NCBI GenBank assembly: GCA_049487715.1
Contig: CP150576.1
Span: forward strand, 62,001-126,000
Reading direction: 5' to 3'
Origin: Pycnococcus provasolii
Taxonomy: Eukaryota > Chlorophyta > Pseudoscourfieldiophyceae > Pseudoscourfieldiales
Length of the DNA: 64,000 bases
Under the pieces are notes generated by a model, which did no database searches, was not told where the DNA came from, and worked only from the letters and a program-made list of their open reading frames with translations. Within the stretch, counting starts at the first letter, position 1. Each line of letters opens with the position of its first letter. Of the stretch, positions 52,348-63,450 are shown one piece after another. Position numbers and translations under genes: made by a program.

Positions 52348-55300
52348 ATGCTTGACCTGGACGCTCCTTCTCCTTCTTCTTCCGTCGACGTCGCCGCGCT
52401 CCTGTCGTCACTTCTCACTCCATCGGCGTCATCGTCATCGTCATGTGTCGCGTCCCACCTCGTCACGCTGCAAACCATCCACTCGCACATCGTCAAACAT
52501 GCAACGCCGAGCTTATTGAAGGCGATCCGATCGCAAGCGGAAGATACACTCGTCAAACTCGCACTCACGTCGCAGTCGCTCGCCGTGCGGCGCATGGCGG
52601 TACACGTGCTGATCGCCGTGCTGCGACGTGCTCAGGGAGGAGATGTGGCGCGCGTGATGGCCGTTAGCAGGCTCGTGGACATGGCTTCCCCGCAGCAGCA
52701 GCAGCAGCAAGACACAACCTTACGAGCGCTTGAGGCAACTGCGTGGCTTGCCAGGGAGGATCCCAAGTGCGCACAAAGGCACGTGCAGGTGCTGACGACG
52801 CTAACCTCCAAGCTCCGACACCCGGACGAACGTGCGCTTGCGGGAGGCGCTCTTGCCGCGTGCCAGCCGCCGGCGGAGACGGCGCTCAAGCTCGTCGAGG
52901 CGCACGCGCGCGCGAAATCTCCGTCCGACAGGGCGACGGCGATGCGAGTCGTCGAGTCTCTCGCGCGAGCAGCTTCGCCGTGCTTGTTCGAGAAGGAGGG
53001 AAGGGCGTGGATGGATGCGACAGACACCGCACGCGCATTGCTCAACGACACGGACGGAGCCGTGCGCGCATCTGCAGCTACCGCACTTGCTCGCCTTGCA
53101 ATCATGGCAACGTCAGGCGCGGCGCTCGCGGCTCTCACCGCGTCGTCAGAGGCTGCCGCGAAGCAGGGCAAGCGTGTGGTAGGACCATCTCCCACCGTTC
53201 AGAAATTAATCGCCGCTGCGGAGGATAAGTGCATCATCGCTCCATTTCGCCGTGCTTGCGTGGAAGCTGTCGGTCACGCCGCTAACGCGGCTGCCACGGC
53301 GGTAGAGATGTACCTTGCAGCTCAGGACGACGCTCATGGCATTGTGGATGCCGCCATTCGTGTCGTTTCATCCATTGATTCGATTGCATTTGGCGACCGT
53401 CCGATGCAGCGAGCCTCAAGTATGGATGCAGTCTCTGGATCCAGCGGCGGCAATATCACAAGATGGCTTGGACGAGCCGTGCGCAGTGGAACCACTTCCG
53501 GGGGTAGCTCGTCGCCAAGAGCAGGAGGTACCGGCGCGCTGGCACTCGACACCACCATAGATGCCGGTGTCGCCGCCGCTGCCACAACTCGCGTCGTCCG
53601 TGCGGTGAACGCCGGCGTGCTTGTCCGCGGTGACGATGCAACGCGACGGGCTCTGCTCGGTGCCCTGACCAAACGCCTGCTCGCCACGGCGGAGGCGACG
53701 ACGTGCACGACGAGCGCGGCTGACGCTGCGGCGCTTCTTCTATGCATTGACGCCATCGACCTTCTCACCGAGCTCACGCAGGCGCATGCTAGTGCACTAG
53801 ACACCGCACTAGAAAAACTTGCCGTGGCTGCCAATCCAACGTGTGGTTTTGTTGCGGCGGCGATCGGCAGGGCAACCGCTCGACTTGCCGTGGCGGATCC
53901 GAGACGTGCAGCTGGCATGCTAAACTCAGCAATCGATGGCATGGAGTGCTCGTCTTCGCCGCCTGTGGCACTTGCATGCCAGGCGACAGCCCTGCTCGGC
54001 GCGCTGCCACAGCTAACCCTTGGGATGCCTGCGCGCATTCTGAACCGTTCTGTGACATTTGCTGCGTCGCACATCGCCAAGGGCGGTGAGCATGCTGTAC
54101 CAGGCTTTGCTATTTTGGCGGCACACTGGCGACATGGCGGTGCATCAGCCGTATCACTGCCGCAATCGTTCGCCTCGGAGACGTCGCTTTTGAAGGACGA
54201 AGCACCCGTGCATTCTGAAGGTGCTCGTTGCGCTGCCGACGCCCTCGGCACGGCCCTAGGCTCGAGTGCGTGCGCAGCAATTGCGCAGGCTACGCCTGCT
54301 AGCCTCGGAGATATGCTCCGTTCATGTCGCGCAGCCGTTGCGGCGGCTTACGCACTTGCCGAGCATGCTTCGACAGCGTCTAGAATCGCACGTGCGGAGA
54401 AAGTGGAACTGCTTCGAGTCGCCGCGAGTGCCGCAAATGCCGCGGCTCAGTGTTTAACCGCTCGACCTGATGTGCTGAAGGTGGCTCTAAGCTACGATCC
54501 GCAGGTTGCTCCTTGGGTACCACCCGCACGATCGCTCGTTGTGGACACGGCGCGCCTTTTCGTGAAGGTCGATGACGTCAAGGCCTTTGGCGCCTGTCAC
54601 GCGGTGCTGCTGCATATCTCCATGGCGCCGTTCATGGATCTTGAGCGCACGGCGGATGGTGGTATACTTGACATTGCGGGTAGCTCGAAGGCGCTACTTG
54701 CACTGCTATCCGAGATCGACTCTGGCGTTCCGTCTGACTGGGACGAAGAAGTCGATGACATGCGCCCACTTTGCGATAACAACAGCGATGGTGCAATTCT
54801 CGCGCTAGCGGACGGTGGAACCAAGGCTGCGCGCTTTGCGGAGCTTCCACCGCAACTGCGATTGCTGCAGGTGCAGTTGCAACTCTTCTCTGCCCTGTTT
54901 GTTCGTGCAGGCAACGAAGGCGATGCTGGAAAACAGATCAGGATTATGAGCAACGCCCTCGCAAAGCTCGGTGCGGCTGCACCACAGGCGAACAGCCCAA
55001 AGGCGAGTGCAGAAATGGACCAGCTGACTCGATTCGGCTCCTGTGCTTTAGGCTGTGCGCTCATCTCAGCTAGCCTCTGTGCATGCCTTCGTCCCATCCG
55101 CCCTCGAAAGCTTGCCGCCAGTCTTGTGGCGCCCGTCACAGCATTGGCACGTGCGCTTGACCAGGTGGCACGCCCGGCATACGTCGCGGCTCACGACGCC
55201 GCCTCGGCGGCGGGAGGTGGTGGCAGCAGTATTCTTCCTTTTGGGGGAATGGGCGTTGGTGCTGCTTCGGATGACGAAAGCAGGGTATCGGCAGCACGAG

Positions 55301-58300
55301 CAGCTGCACTGTGTCGCTCTCGCGCCCATGCAGCGATGCGTCTTTCTGCAGAGGCGCACGCGCTGTCGGCAAAGGCGAGCGGCGCGGGTGCTGAGGCTGC
55401 CGCCGCGGTGAGGGCTGCGGTGGAGATTCTTCGCAAGGGAGTGTCGACTGCAGCCTCGGAAGCCGTTGCCGGCGCCGCAGTTATGCATGCTTCGTACACG
55501 CTGAGCTCTCTCTATCGGCACGTGGGAGGCATGGCGCTGACGAGCGTGCTGAAAACCTCCGCCGGGGCGATGCTCGACTCAGCCGCAAAGATAGGTGAGG
55601 CGAACCTTCCCGCGGGAGTTCCGCCGCATGCCACGGATGCACTGCTAGCGTGTATGCAGGCGCTAGCTGACCTTGCGACAGCAAGCGGGCCGGCATTCAC
55701 GCCGCACTCGAACGATGCTCTTCAACTTTGCATCAACCTGCTCGACGCACGCGATTGTTTTTGTCGTCGTCTCATCCCAGCTGCGTTGCGCGAGGAGCGC
55801 AGCGACTTGGGTAGAGCCGACAAGGATCGAGACACCCCGGGTGGGAGCAGATATGCCGCCGCTGCCGCGCTGCGTACGGCATGCGCGGCAGTCGCAAACG
55901 CTCTCATTGCCGCTGCGGGACCCGAGCTTGCGCCTCGTGGACACGTGCATGTCACCTGCGAGCTGATCGTGCGCGAGGCTGCGAGCTACGCGGACCCGCG
56001 GTTACCATGCCCGCCCGTCGTTGCGAACGAGGTGGGCGCAGACAATGTGCGCGCGGTATTTCACGAACAGCTCGTGGTGTTCGCGCCGCAGGTGTTCAGC
56101 GACCCAGACGCGGTTGCTCCGCTCAGTGCGATGATGTTCAGCGGCTCTCGGGATCAGCGCGCATTTGCGATGGCAAGCTTCAAGCAGCTCGTGGAGCGCC
56201 GACCGATGGTGCTCTTTGAGGCTGGCGTTCACGTGAACGCGCTCGCGGTGCTCGACGACGAGCCTGCTGGCAGTCGATGTGCCGCAGACGCCGCACACGT
56301 GCTGTCACGATTGCTCGAGTCATGCTTGGCAGTGCATCTACAGGAATCGGCGAAGAAGGTTGGCAGCGTTTCAGACGTGTTTGCGCACTGGGTTGCTCTT
56401 CTACGCAGCGTTGCCCTTGCAGACGGGCGAGCGGCGAGCGTTGCGGCTGTGCTGCAGCCTTTTCAAAGTCGAATGACAAGCCGCGGGGAAAGTCGTGCCG
56501 ACTTCGATGATAGCGACGGCGACAACGATGGCGACTTTGGCGACGCCAGCAACGCCGGCGAGAATGCACACGCGGCTGACGCGGCGATTCCTACATCTGC
56601 AACTCGCTTGAATTCTCCCGGCTTGCGTGCTCGTGAACATGCAGCAAGTACGCTCGCTTGTATTCCGCAGTTGTGCGTTCGTCTGGTTGACGATGGCTCG
56701 AATGGCTCGAATGGCTCGAATGGGTCGACGGACGTCGTTGACACGGCGATACGGGAGAGTGCAACGACCGTCCCGCCATCGCCGCTCGTGGAAAAGCTCG
56801 GTGAGCTATCTCAAGCTGGATATCGTCTGGCAACTGGAAACTCGCCCAACCTGCGTGCGCCTGGCCTCGACCTTTTGCTGGCTCTCGTCGCAACCTGCGG
56901 CAATCTCCCCGATCCTGAGATGCCTGGGCACCGTGCCATGGAGCTTTACCAGGTGCAATTCGTAGGCGCGATCAAAGCTGCGTTTAGCACTGCCGCAGCC
57001 TCATCGGTCAACGAGGGGGAGACATCTCCCGCATCTGCGGTAGACCCACTTTTGCTCGAGCGTGGATGCGCGCTGTTGAACGCCTTTATGGACGCACGTA
57101 TGATGGGGGACGATGACGCCGTGTTCACGCGTCTTCTTTCGCTCGTCGATGCCGCCCTTCTCCAGCACGTCGGCAAGGCGTCGTCGGAGGATTTTATCGG
57201 CAGCTTTGCGGACTGGTGCGGTGAGCTGACTCGCGTTCGCCTTCTCGAGTGCCATGCTCAGGTTACCGAGCTCTTCTACGAAGACGAGGCGAAAGCTGGT
57301 GGCGGAGATTTCAGCGGTGGCGGAGACACGTCGTCAGGTTTGAGTGTGTCAGAGGAATCGCGCGCGGCATGGGACAAACATGTCGCGGCGTGTTCTTCTA
57401 GCCTGCGCCAGGGCTGGTCTGACGTAATTTGGCGAAGCATGCGTCTCGACGATTTGGATGACAATTCCACGCACCCACGCGTTCGCGATGCACTGCGACG
57501 GTGCCATGGTCACGCGGTGCGTGCTCTCGCGTACGGCGAAGCGAAGGATGCGCATGCGCCTTGTTCTCCCGTGCTGTTTGCCGACCTGTCTCGACGCCTG
57601 GATGCAGCCATGTCAAGCTCACACACGACGGGAGTTGGCGCAATCGTCGAAGTGAGTTCGTGGCTAGATCACGCGGCTCGCGTGGCAAGGTTGGCGGCAC
57701 GGCACAACAACGAGCAATCTGCCGAAAGTGTGGCGGCGTGCCTCGCAGACACTGCTTGGGATGTCGTGCGGATGTACGAACAGTCGTCGTTGTCGTCTGA
57801 CACATCACTACAAGCTGCCACAGTTCTGTGTGCTTCTAAGCTTGCCATCGCGCTGACACCTTTGACATCTTGCCATGCCAATGGACGTCGTGCGCAGGCG
57901 GCACTGGCTGCCGCCTCGGCTGTATCAAATCTGGCTCCGATGAGCACGCCAGCCAGGGAGGCAAGAGATGCCGCTTCGGCAAATATTGCATTTCCCTTTG
58001 CCTTGCGTGCCGCGTCGAAGTCTGGAACTGGTTGGGATGCATCTGCACATGCGGCAGTGCACGCAATTCTTTCTGAAGATGAAGCAATGCAAGGGGATGC
58101 ACTTGCTTGGCTATCGGCGGCGATTGACGCGGGCGGAGCACGCGCGGAGTCGGCCTTGAATGCATGTGCGACGGGGCTGACTGAAATGAGGCAGCAGGGC
58201 CGTTCTTGCGAGAGTGACGCCTTGATGGCGCTCATGCTCTGTGCAATCCCACGTGCCATCCAGCGCGCGCGCGCTGTGCTCGGTCAGCATCATGCAGCGT

Positions 58301-58728
58301 TAGTCGGAGGTGCACCAGCCGTGGAGTCGCTCACCGTGGTTCGCACGGCTCTTGCGACGCTCGCCGAGATGCACGCCCTCGCGGCTGCAAACGCCAATGC
58401 GGTTGCAACTCAAGCTCTGCTTGCGGAGGGTGTACAGCTCGCCGTTCAGACGAACGCGGTGGCTTCTGCGGTGGGTGGTGCGCCAGGCGCCGACGTTGCA
58501 CGTGCAGCTGTGTCTGTGCTTGGTGCGCTCGGTGCGGTGGACGCCACGGCGTTCCGCGCGTGCGTAGCGTCGCTCTCCCCGGCGATGAAAGCTCAACTGC
58601 AGAAGGCACTTGTACCATCAGGTGGGCAAGGCTCGACTGCTGCTGCGTCTAGCACGACAACAACTCGACGTGCCGCCGCACCGTCGCTTACGCTCAAGCC
58701 GATCACGCTCGCACGTCCTCCGTCCTGA
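52348..58728 (+). CDS. HEAT-repeat protein, HEATR5 / Laa1 / SWEETIE-like
   Basis: 2126 residues from ATG 52348, one uninterrupted exon. Almost the whole length is Ala/Leu-rich helical hairpins of HEAT type (for example [37 protein letters not shown]). An ordered region of acidic and Ser/Gly-rich loops lies around 1370-1420 and 1640-1670. Size, N-terminal HEAT array and the C-terminal [13 protein letters not shown] end fit the HEATR5/Laa1 family, whose plant member is SWEETIE (about 2200 residues). These proteins work with AP-1/clathrin in Golgi-endosome traffic. The HEAT fold is sure, the orthology moderately so. No TM helix is seen. Confidence 0.72.
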   Translation: MLDLDAPSPSSSVDVAALLSSLLTPSASSSSSCVASHLVTLQTIHSHIVKHATPSLLKAIRSQAEDTLVKLALTSQSLAVRRMAVHVLIAVLRRAQGGDVARVMAVSRLVDMASPQQQQQQDTTLRALEATAWLAREDPKCAQRHVQVLTTLTSKLRHPDERALAGGALAACQPPAETALKLVEAHARAKSPSDRATAMRVVESLARAASPCLFEKEGRAWMDATDTARALLNDTDGAVRASAATALARLAIMATSGAALAALTASSEAAAKQGKRVVGPSPTVQKLIAAAEDKCIIAPFRRACVEAVGHAANAAATAVEMYLAAQDDAHGIVDAAIRVVSSIDSIAFGDRPMQRASSMDAVSGSSGGNITRWLGRAVRSGTTSGGSSSPRAGGTGALALDTTIDAGVAAAATTRVVRAVNAGVLVRGDDATRRALLGALTKRLLATAEATTCTTSAADAAALLLCIDAIDLLTELTQAHASALDTALEKLAVAANPTCGFVAAAIGRATARLAVADPRRAAGMLNSAIDGMECSSSPPVALACQATALLGALPQLTLGMPARILNRSVTFAASHIAKGGEHAVPGFAILAAHWRHGGASAVSLPQSFASETSLLKDEAPVHSEGARCAADALGTALGSSACAAIAQATPASLGDMLRSCRAAVAAAYALAEHASTASRIARAEKVELLRVAASAANAAAQCLTARPDVLKVALSYDPQVAPWVPPARSLVVDTARLFVKVDDVKAFGACHAVLLHISMAPFMDLERTADGGILDIAGSSKALLALLSEIDSGVPSDWDEEVDDMRPLCDNNSDGAILALADGGTKAARFAELPPQLRLLQVQLQLFSALFVRAGNEGDAGKQIRIMSNALAKLGAAAPQANSPKASAEMDQLTRFGSCALGCALISASLCACLRPIRPRKLAASLVAPVTALARALDQVARPAYVAAHDAASAAGGGGSSILPFGGMGVGAASDDESRVSAARAAALCRSRAHAAMRLSAEAHALSAKASGAGAEAAAAVRAAVEILRKGVSTAASEAVAGAAVMHASYTLSSLYRHVGGMALTSVLKTSAGAMLDSAAKIGEANLPAGVPPHATDALLACMQALADLATASGPAFTPHSNDALQLCINLLDARDCFCRRLIPAALREERSDLGRADKDRDTPGGSRYAAAAALRTACAAVANALIAAAGPELAPRGHVHVTCELIVREAASYADPRLPCPPVVANEVGADNVRAVFHEQLVVFAPQVFSDPDAVAPLSAMMFSGSRDQRAFAMASFKQLVERRPMVLFEAGVHVNALAVLDDEPAGSRCAADAAHVLSRLLESCLAVHLQESAKKVGSVSDVFAHWVALLRSVALADGRAASVAAVLQPFQSRMTSRGESRADFDDSDGDNDGDFGDASNAGENAHAADAAIPTSATRLNSPGLRAREHAASTLACIPQLCVRLVDDGSNGSNGSNGSTDVVDTAIRESATTVPPSPLVEKLGELSQAGYRLATGNSPNLRAPGLDLLLALVATCGNLPDPEMPGHRAMELYQVQFVGAIKAAFSTAAASSVNEGETSPASAVDPLLLERGCALLNAFMDARMMGDDDAVFTRLLSLVDAALLQHVGKASSEDFIGSFADWCGELTRVRLLECHAQVTELFYEDEAKAGGGDFSGGGDTSSGLSVSEESRAAWDKHVAACSSSLRQGWSDVIWRSMRLDDLDDNSTHPRVRDALRRCHGHAVRALAYGEAKDAHAPCSPVLFADLSRRLDAAMSSSHTTGVGAIVEVSSWLDHAARVARLAARHNNEQSAESVAACLADTAWDVVRMYEQSSLSSDTSLQAATVLCASKLAIALTPLTSCHANGRRAQAALAAASAVSNLAPMSTPAREARDAASANIAFPFALRAASKSGTGWDASAHAAVHAILSEDEAMQGDALAWLSAAIDAGGARAESALNACATGLTEMRQQGRSCESDALMALMLCAIPRAIQRARAVLGQHHAALVGGAPAVESLTVVRTALATLAEMHALAAANANAVATQALLAEGVQLAVQTNAVASAVGGAPGADVARAAVSVLGALGAVDATAFRACVASLSPAMKAQLQKALVPSGGQGSTAAASSTTTTRRAAAPSLTLKPITLARPPS

Positions 58729-58912
58729 ATGTTTTTGTGAATTTTATCTTGTAATTTATCTTATTTTTCTTATCCCTTTCAGTCCGGGGCCCCAATCCCC
58801 CGCTGGACCATTTCTGGGGTGCGCTTTTTCCGTCTCCCGGACGCCGATTCGGATTCCGTTTCCCACATCGTTTTCATTTTTTTTTATTTTTCATTTTATT
58901 TTTATTTTTAGG

Positions 58913-59262
58913 ATGGCGCGCCGTTCCTCCAGGATGGCCTCTTTCTCATTCTTGTGGGCGAACCAACCTCAGCGTTGCGACTTTGGGTTTGGTGGGCTTG
59001 GACTTGGTGCGTTGTCTTCATCTTTGTCTTCTGGGTCAGTGTCTCTTTCAGTGTCTGGGTCTCGTTCTTGTCGGCTTGCTTCGTCTCACTCCTGTGCGTC
59101 TCGTCATCGTTGCTCTGATGTGCGCGCTTCTGGTGTTCGTGGTGGTTCATCTGGTGTTCAAGGGTGTTGTTCTGGACTACTTTCTCGTGGTGGTTCGTGT
59201 TTCGGTCGTTCCTCTTGGGGGGCGTCACAACAACAGCCACAGTTGCAGCAGCAGCGCTCGTT

Positions 59263-59299
<37 letters not shown>

Positions 59300-60259
59300 T
59301 CATCATCATCCAGCAACTTTCCCGAGTCGACCGTGTACGGAGGCCCGATCGCAAACCCCGTCGATGGGGGCGGTGGCGCCGCCCCGCGGGTCACCGTGCG
59401 CACAGTCGCCGCAAAGTACAAGAAACACGAAAAGCTCGTCATGATGACCGCGTACGACTACCCCAGCGCACGTCTATGCGACGCGACGCCGGACATTGAC
59501 ATGGTGCTTGTCGGAGACTCCGTCGCGATGGTCGTGCACGGACACGACACGACACTGCCCATCACACTCGACGAGATGATCGTGCACAGCCGAGCGGTCG
59601 TGCGAGGGGCGAAACGCCCGCTCATCATTGGAGACCTGCCGTTCGGAAGCTTCGAAACGTCGCCCAGCGACGCCGTGCGAGCCGCCGTGCGCATGCTCAA
59701 GGAGGGAAATGTGGACGCCGTGAAGATTGAGGGGTCGTCCGACGCTAGGCTCGCCGCCGTCAGCGCCATCTCCGACGCGGGAATCGCCGTCATGGGACAC
59801 GTAGGACTCACGCCGCAGTCCATTAGTGCCATTGGCGGTTTTCGACCCACCGGTCGAACGGCGGAGGAGGCGATATCCGTGCTCGACGGCGCGAAGCGTC
59901 TGCAGGATGCGGGGTGCTTCGCGGTGGTGCTCGAGTGCGTGCCGGCGTCTGTCGCACGAGCCGTCACAGAGCGCCTTTCCATACCCACAATTGGAATTGG
60001 GGCTGGCGTTCACACAAGTGGGCAGGTTCTCGTGTTCCACGACCTGCTTGGCATCGCGCAGCATCCACACCATGCCACGGTCACGCCGCGCTTCTGCAAG
60101 CAGTATGCGCAGGCGGGCATCGTCATCGCCGAGGGACTTGCGCAGTACGCAAGCGAAGTGAAGCAGGCTGAGTTTCCGAGCGATAAGTACTCGCCATACA
60201 AGATGGGAGATGGTGCAATGGACGAGTTTCAGAAGCTACTTGCCGAGCGAGGCGAGTGA
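58913..60259 (+). CDS. panB: Ketopantoate hydroxymethyltransferase
   Basis: 448 residues from ATG 58913 (the longer open frame runs into the HEAT gene's 3' end and is not coding). The first ~165 residues are Arg/Ser/Gly-rich with a long poly-Ser run, fitting an organelle targeting sequence (mitochondrial in plants) plus linker. The PanB barrel then follows: [35 protein letters not shown] (Mg2+ and substrate site), [62 protein letters not shown] (catalytic Glu) and [21 protein letters not shown]. It converts 2-oxoisovalerate and methylene-THF to ketopantoate, the first committed step to pantothenate and CoA. Confidence 0.95.
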
Positions 60260-60374
60260 TAATTCGCTGGTCACGTTGTTGTACTCTGCCTGTTTTTTTT
60301 TAAATATAAGGTTTAACATAAAGTTTATCATAAAGAACGACGCCACGTTCGACGCAACAAAGGGAGACCTGAGC

Positions 60375-62072
60375 TTACACCAAGTACTCGTCACTCGTCG
60401 CCTCGGTCGTCCAGGCGTCCATGTACTGCTCAAAATCCGACTCGCTCATACTTTCCATCTTCTGCGCGGACACGTAGAGAGGACTCAGCGCCTCGTGACT
60501 CAAAAATCTCTTCAAGAAGTGCAACGTCGCACGTGGTCGGAACTGCGGGACCATGTGGCCGCTACCGTGCACCGTCAGGAACTGAAAGTTGTTCTCGTAG
60601 TTAACGACGTGGCCTCCGAACTGCGCGCCGGCGGGTTGCATTGCAAGAGATGGACCGAACAGGAGCGCCTTCTCCGCGAGCAGATGCGCACTGGAGGCGG
60701 TCGCATTATAGAACCACGGCCTGTAGTCACCACCATCCAACTGAGCAAATCCAACCTTAAGCACGGCGGCGCGCGTTCCCTCGTACGACACACATGGGTC
60801 AGTATCTCCGTTGAACACCGTCGTCGTCTCGAGCTGCGGAGCTATGCGCCGGTAGTAGTCCACCATCGAAGGTGCGCCTGGAGCCGCCTCTGGATTGCAC
60901 GACGCAGTCTCCTTCGTATATGTCCACCCATCTGGAGGTCCGGGCCACTGCTTCGTCGGCGCGCCGTCGACATGAAGTGCCGCGCGAACGTCCGGGCGAT
61001 TCAGCCAGGCTTCCATTTTGTAGTTCAGACTTCCCTTACGCTTGTACGAGACGAGCGCAGATGGGCCGTACAAGCTTACGTCGTTGATGTAAGCAAGTGG
61101 CCAAACCTGACTGAACGAATCTGAGGTGCCAAGCAAAAATCGACGCTCCGCGGCGATGCACTCGGCGCTCGGTTGGCCACGCAGGATTGATGCCGCGCTG
61201 TGACGTGACACAACGCGCCGAGTGGGCTTGCTCAATTTGCTCGCATCGTCGTGCATCGCGCGTGGGTAGCGGTGCCCACACGTGTTCCATAGCAGGTTGA
61301 AGTCGGCATCGGGCACAAGGCCGTACTTGTGCGCATACCAAAGCATATCCATCGACTCCTGCTGACTTTCGTTGTCGGTGCAAGGGTCGCCGGCAGCTAT
61401 GCCCTTAAGGTTGATAGCACGCTGCGGATAAGCAGTGTTGTACTCGAGGATAGCCTCCGCGAGCATCGGCACGTACACGCCGGCGTATGACTCGCCAGTT
61501 ATGTACGTCTTCTTGTCCTTCAATTCAGGGAACTTGTCGTTGACGAGCGCTGCGACAGCAAACGCGGCGTCACGCGCCGCTGTCGTATCCGAGGGGTGGC
61601 AGTCGCCCGTTCGGTTCGCCATCGCCGCACAGTACGAGTATCCAACGCCGGCGGGACTTTCGATGGCGACGACGTTCGCGAGAGTTGTCCACGCGTACGG
61701 ATTTTCCATCAGTCCTCCTGACGCGTTCACGAGAAGAGGTCCATGTTCCTGAAGCATGCCAAGCAGGCTGCTTGATCCAGGCCCACCGTTGAGCCAGATG
61801 ACGAGCGGCACGGAAGCCGCGACACCCTCTGCACTCGACGTCGCGAGCCAGTAGTGCAGGTTGGTTCCGGGGTCGACGCCGGGGAGGAATCCGCTGTACG
61901 TGGGCGTGGGCGGCGGCCCGTAGTCCGGCAACGTCGTGATGAGGTCAGAGGAAGCGGCCTCATATGAGGAGGCCGCGAGCAAGAAAGCGGCATGGAAAAG
62001 GAATCTGAGGAAGAGAGATGAGAGAGGGCGGGAGAAGGTAACGGCAACTCCTCCCAGGGCCATCATGGCCAT
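60375..62072 (-). CDS. Serine carboxypeptidase (S10 family), secretory
   Basis: 565 residues if started at ATG 62072, which gives a hydrophobic signal peptide (FLRFLFHAAFLLAASS). The open frame extends to ATG 62210 and a GTG at 62249, but those would leave only 14 bp or overlap the divergent rhomboid start, so they are unlikely. S10 motifs: GTNLHYWLATSSAEG, VIWLNGGPGSSSLLGMLQEH, ITGESYAGVYVPMLAEAI (catalytic Ser), VFNGDTDPCVSYEGTRAAVL (catalytic Asp) and VHGSGHMVPQFRPRATL (catalytic His). Several NxS/T sites are present. It is a vacuolar or secreted carboxypeptidase or SCPL acyltransferase; the triad cannot separate these. Convergent with panB. Confidence 0.92.
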   Translation of the reverse strand: MAMMALGGVAVTFSRPLSSLFLRFLFHAAFLLAASSYEAASSDLITTLPDYGPPPTPTYSGFLPGVDPGTNLHYWLATSSAEGVAASVPLVIWLNGGPGSSSLLGMLQEHGPLLVNASGGLMENPYAWTTLANVVAIESPAGVGYSYCAAMANRTGDCHPSDTTAARDAAFAVAALVNDKFPELKDKKTYITGESYAGVYVPMLAEAILEYNTAYPQRAINLKGIAAGDPCTDNESQQESMDMLWYAHKYGLVPDADFNLLWNTCGHRYPRAMHDDASKLSKPTRRVVSRHSAASILRGQPSAECIAAERRFLLGTSDSFSQVWPLAYINDVSLYGPSALVSYKRKGSLNYKMEAWLNRPDVRAALHVDGAPTKQWPGPPDGWTYTKETASCNPEAAPGAPSMVDYYRRIAPQLETTTVFNGDTDPCVSYEGTRAAVLKVGFAQLDGGDYRPWFYNATASSAHLLAEKALLFGPSLAMQPAGAQFGGHVVNYENNFQFLTVHGSGHMVPQFRPRATLHFLKRFLSHEALSPLYVSAQKMESMSESDFEQYMDAWTTEATSDEYLV

Positions 62073-62223
62073 GGCCAGTGCGATAGAAGTCACGGCGACT
62101 GGACACGCCGGCCGCAGACAACAAAGTATATACACGAGTTTCCGTCCTTTCGGAATTCGGGGATGAGAAAAGAGAATTGGCGCGCGCCGAATTGCCCTGC
62201 AATTGCCCATTGCAAACTTTGCA

Positions 62224-63396
62224 ATGTCTCTGCTGCTGCGTCGCTGCACTGGTGGCGTGAACCATCTCGCGCCACGGGTTCCCGTGAACGTGAAGAACGT
62301 GTTTGCAACCGCTTTGCGTGCACCTCCACCTCCTCCTCCTCCTTCTCCTTCTCCTTCACTTGGCAGATTGCTGGTTCATGGACTGGCTGGTTCAAGGCTC
62401 TTTGTGCGTTCATCGTCGCACACGATCGTCAGCCCTTCCGTGAAATCGGCTGTGCCTTCATGCTGCTCATCTTTCGCCTCGTCAGCTTTTGGTATGGCTA
62501 GGGTTGGTATGGCTAGGGGAGCAATCAGCAAAGCGACTTGCCGGTCAAATGCGTCGTCGTCGTCATCGATGATCGTGAATAGCAGCAAATACACACGAGC
62601 TGTACACACATCCGCACAGCGAAACCAGAGATACCGCCACATCGACTTATCGGTGAACGCAAGGTCAAGCTGGTACGGACCGGGAGGAGGATACGGCGGC
62701 GGCGGCGGAGGAGGAGGGATCGACGGACAGACAGCGCTGACGGCGCTGCTTGCCACTAACGCCGGTGTGTACCTGCTTTGGATGCTCGCGGCGAACGGAA
62801 ACGGGGTCAGCGAACGATTCATGCACGACCACTTCGCCCTAAGTGCCCACAACCTCAACCAAGGACGATATCACACACTTCTCACGTGCTCGTTCTCTCA
62901 CAGAGATTTCTGGCACCTGATTTCCAATGGCGTCGTTCTGTTCTTTTTCGGCGCGGAGCTCGGCGCGGTTTTCGGAGGGGCTTTTCTCCTAAGACTCTAC
63001 GCTCTTGGTGCCGTCGGCGGAAGTGCCGTGCACATTGCCTACGACGAATATCAGTATCGACAAATATCGCGTAAAAGACGATGGGGTACGTTCGGCAATC
63101 CGTTCGAATATCAGGAGCGACGCTCGTCGTGGCACTTCAGGCCGGTCGTCGGCGCGTCGTGCGCAGCGAACGCCATCATCGTCTTCTATACGCTGACGTA
63201 TCCCTTCCGGCCTATATACTTGTATGGCTTGCTTCCGCTCCCAGCTTGGCTGCTTGGCGTACTTGCGGTTGGAAGAGATTTCGTGAATATGGGTGCTTTC
63301 GACGCGACGTCGCACACCGGCCACATTGGGGGTGCAGCGGCAGGTGCGGCGGTGAAGGCGTGGCAGCTCCTTGGCAATCGCATGCGACGAATGTAG
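62224..63396 (+). CDS. Rhomboid protease, mitochondrial (PARL/RBL12) type
   Basis: 390 residues from ATG 62224. The first ~155 residues are Arg/Ser/Ala-rich with a poly-Pro run, a likely mitochondrial presequence, and a poly-Gly linker follows. The rhomboid core has WHLISNGVVLFFFGAELG, the nucleophile in RPVVGASCAANAIIVF (Ser312) and the base in SHTGHIGGAAAGAAV (His367). The residue after the nucleophile is Cys where rhomboids usually have Gly (GASG becomes GASC). The YLYGLLPLPAWLLGVLAVG segment resembles plant RBL12 and PARL relatives, intramembrane proteases of the inner mitochondrial membrane. Divergent from the carboxypeptidase across about 150 bp. Confidence 0.85.
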   Translation: MSLLLRRCTGGVNHLAPRVPVNVKNVFATALRAPPPPPPPSPSPSLGRLLVHGLAGSRLFVRSSSHTIVSPSVKSAVPSCCSSFASSAFGMARVGMARGAISKATCRSNASSSSSMIVNSSKYTRAVHTSAQRNQRYRHIDLSVNARSSWYGPGGGYGGGGGGGGIDGQTALTALLATNAGVYLLWMLAANGNGVSERFMHDHFALSAHNLNQGRYHTLLTCSFSHRDFWHLISNGVVLFFFGAELGAVFGGAFLLRLYALGAVGGSAVHIAYDEYQYRQISRKRRWGTFGNPFEYQERRSSWHFRPVVGASCAANAIIVFYTLTYPFRPIYLYGLLPLPAWLLGVLAVGRDFVNMGAFDATSHTGHIGGAAAGAAVKAWQLLGNRMRRM

Positions 63397-63450
63397 ATTA
63401 GGATTGTTCTTTTTAGAAGACTTGATTGTTACAGCTTAACTTACACGTCA

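Noticed and set aside
58610-58912. Extension of PanB into the end of the HEAT-repeat gene
   Set aside because: No ATG, and the translation ([11 protein letters not shown]) comes from an A/T-rich 5' UTR.
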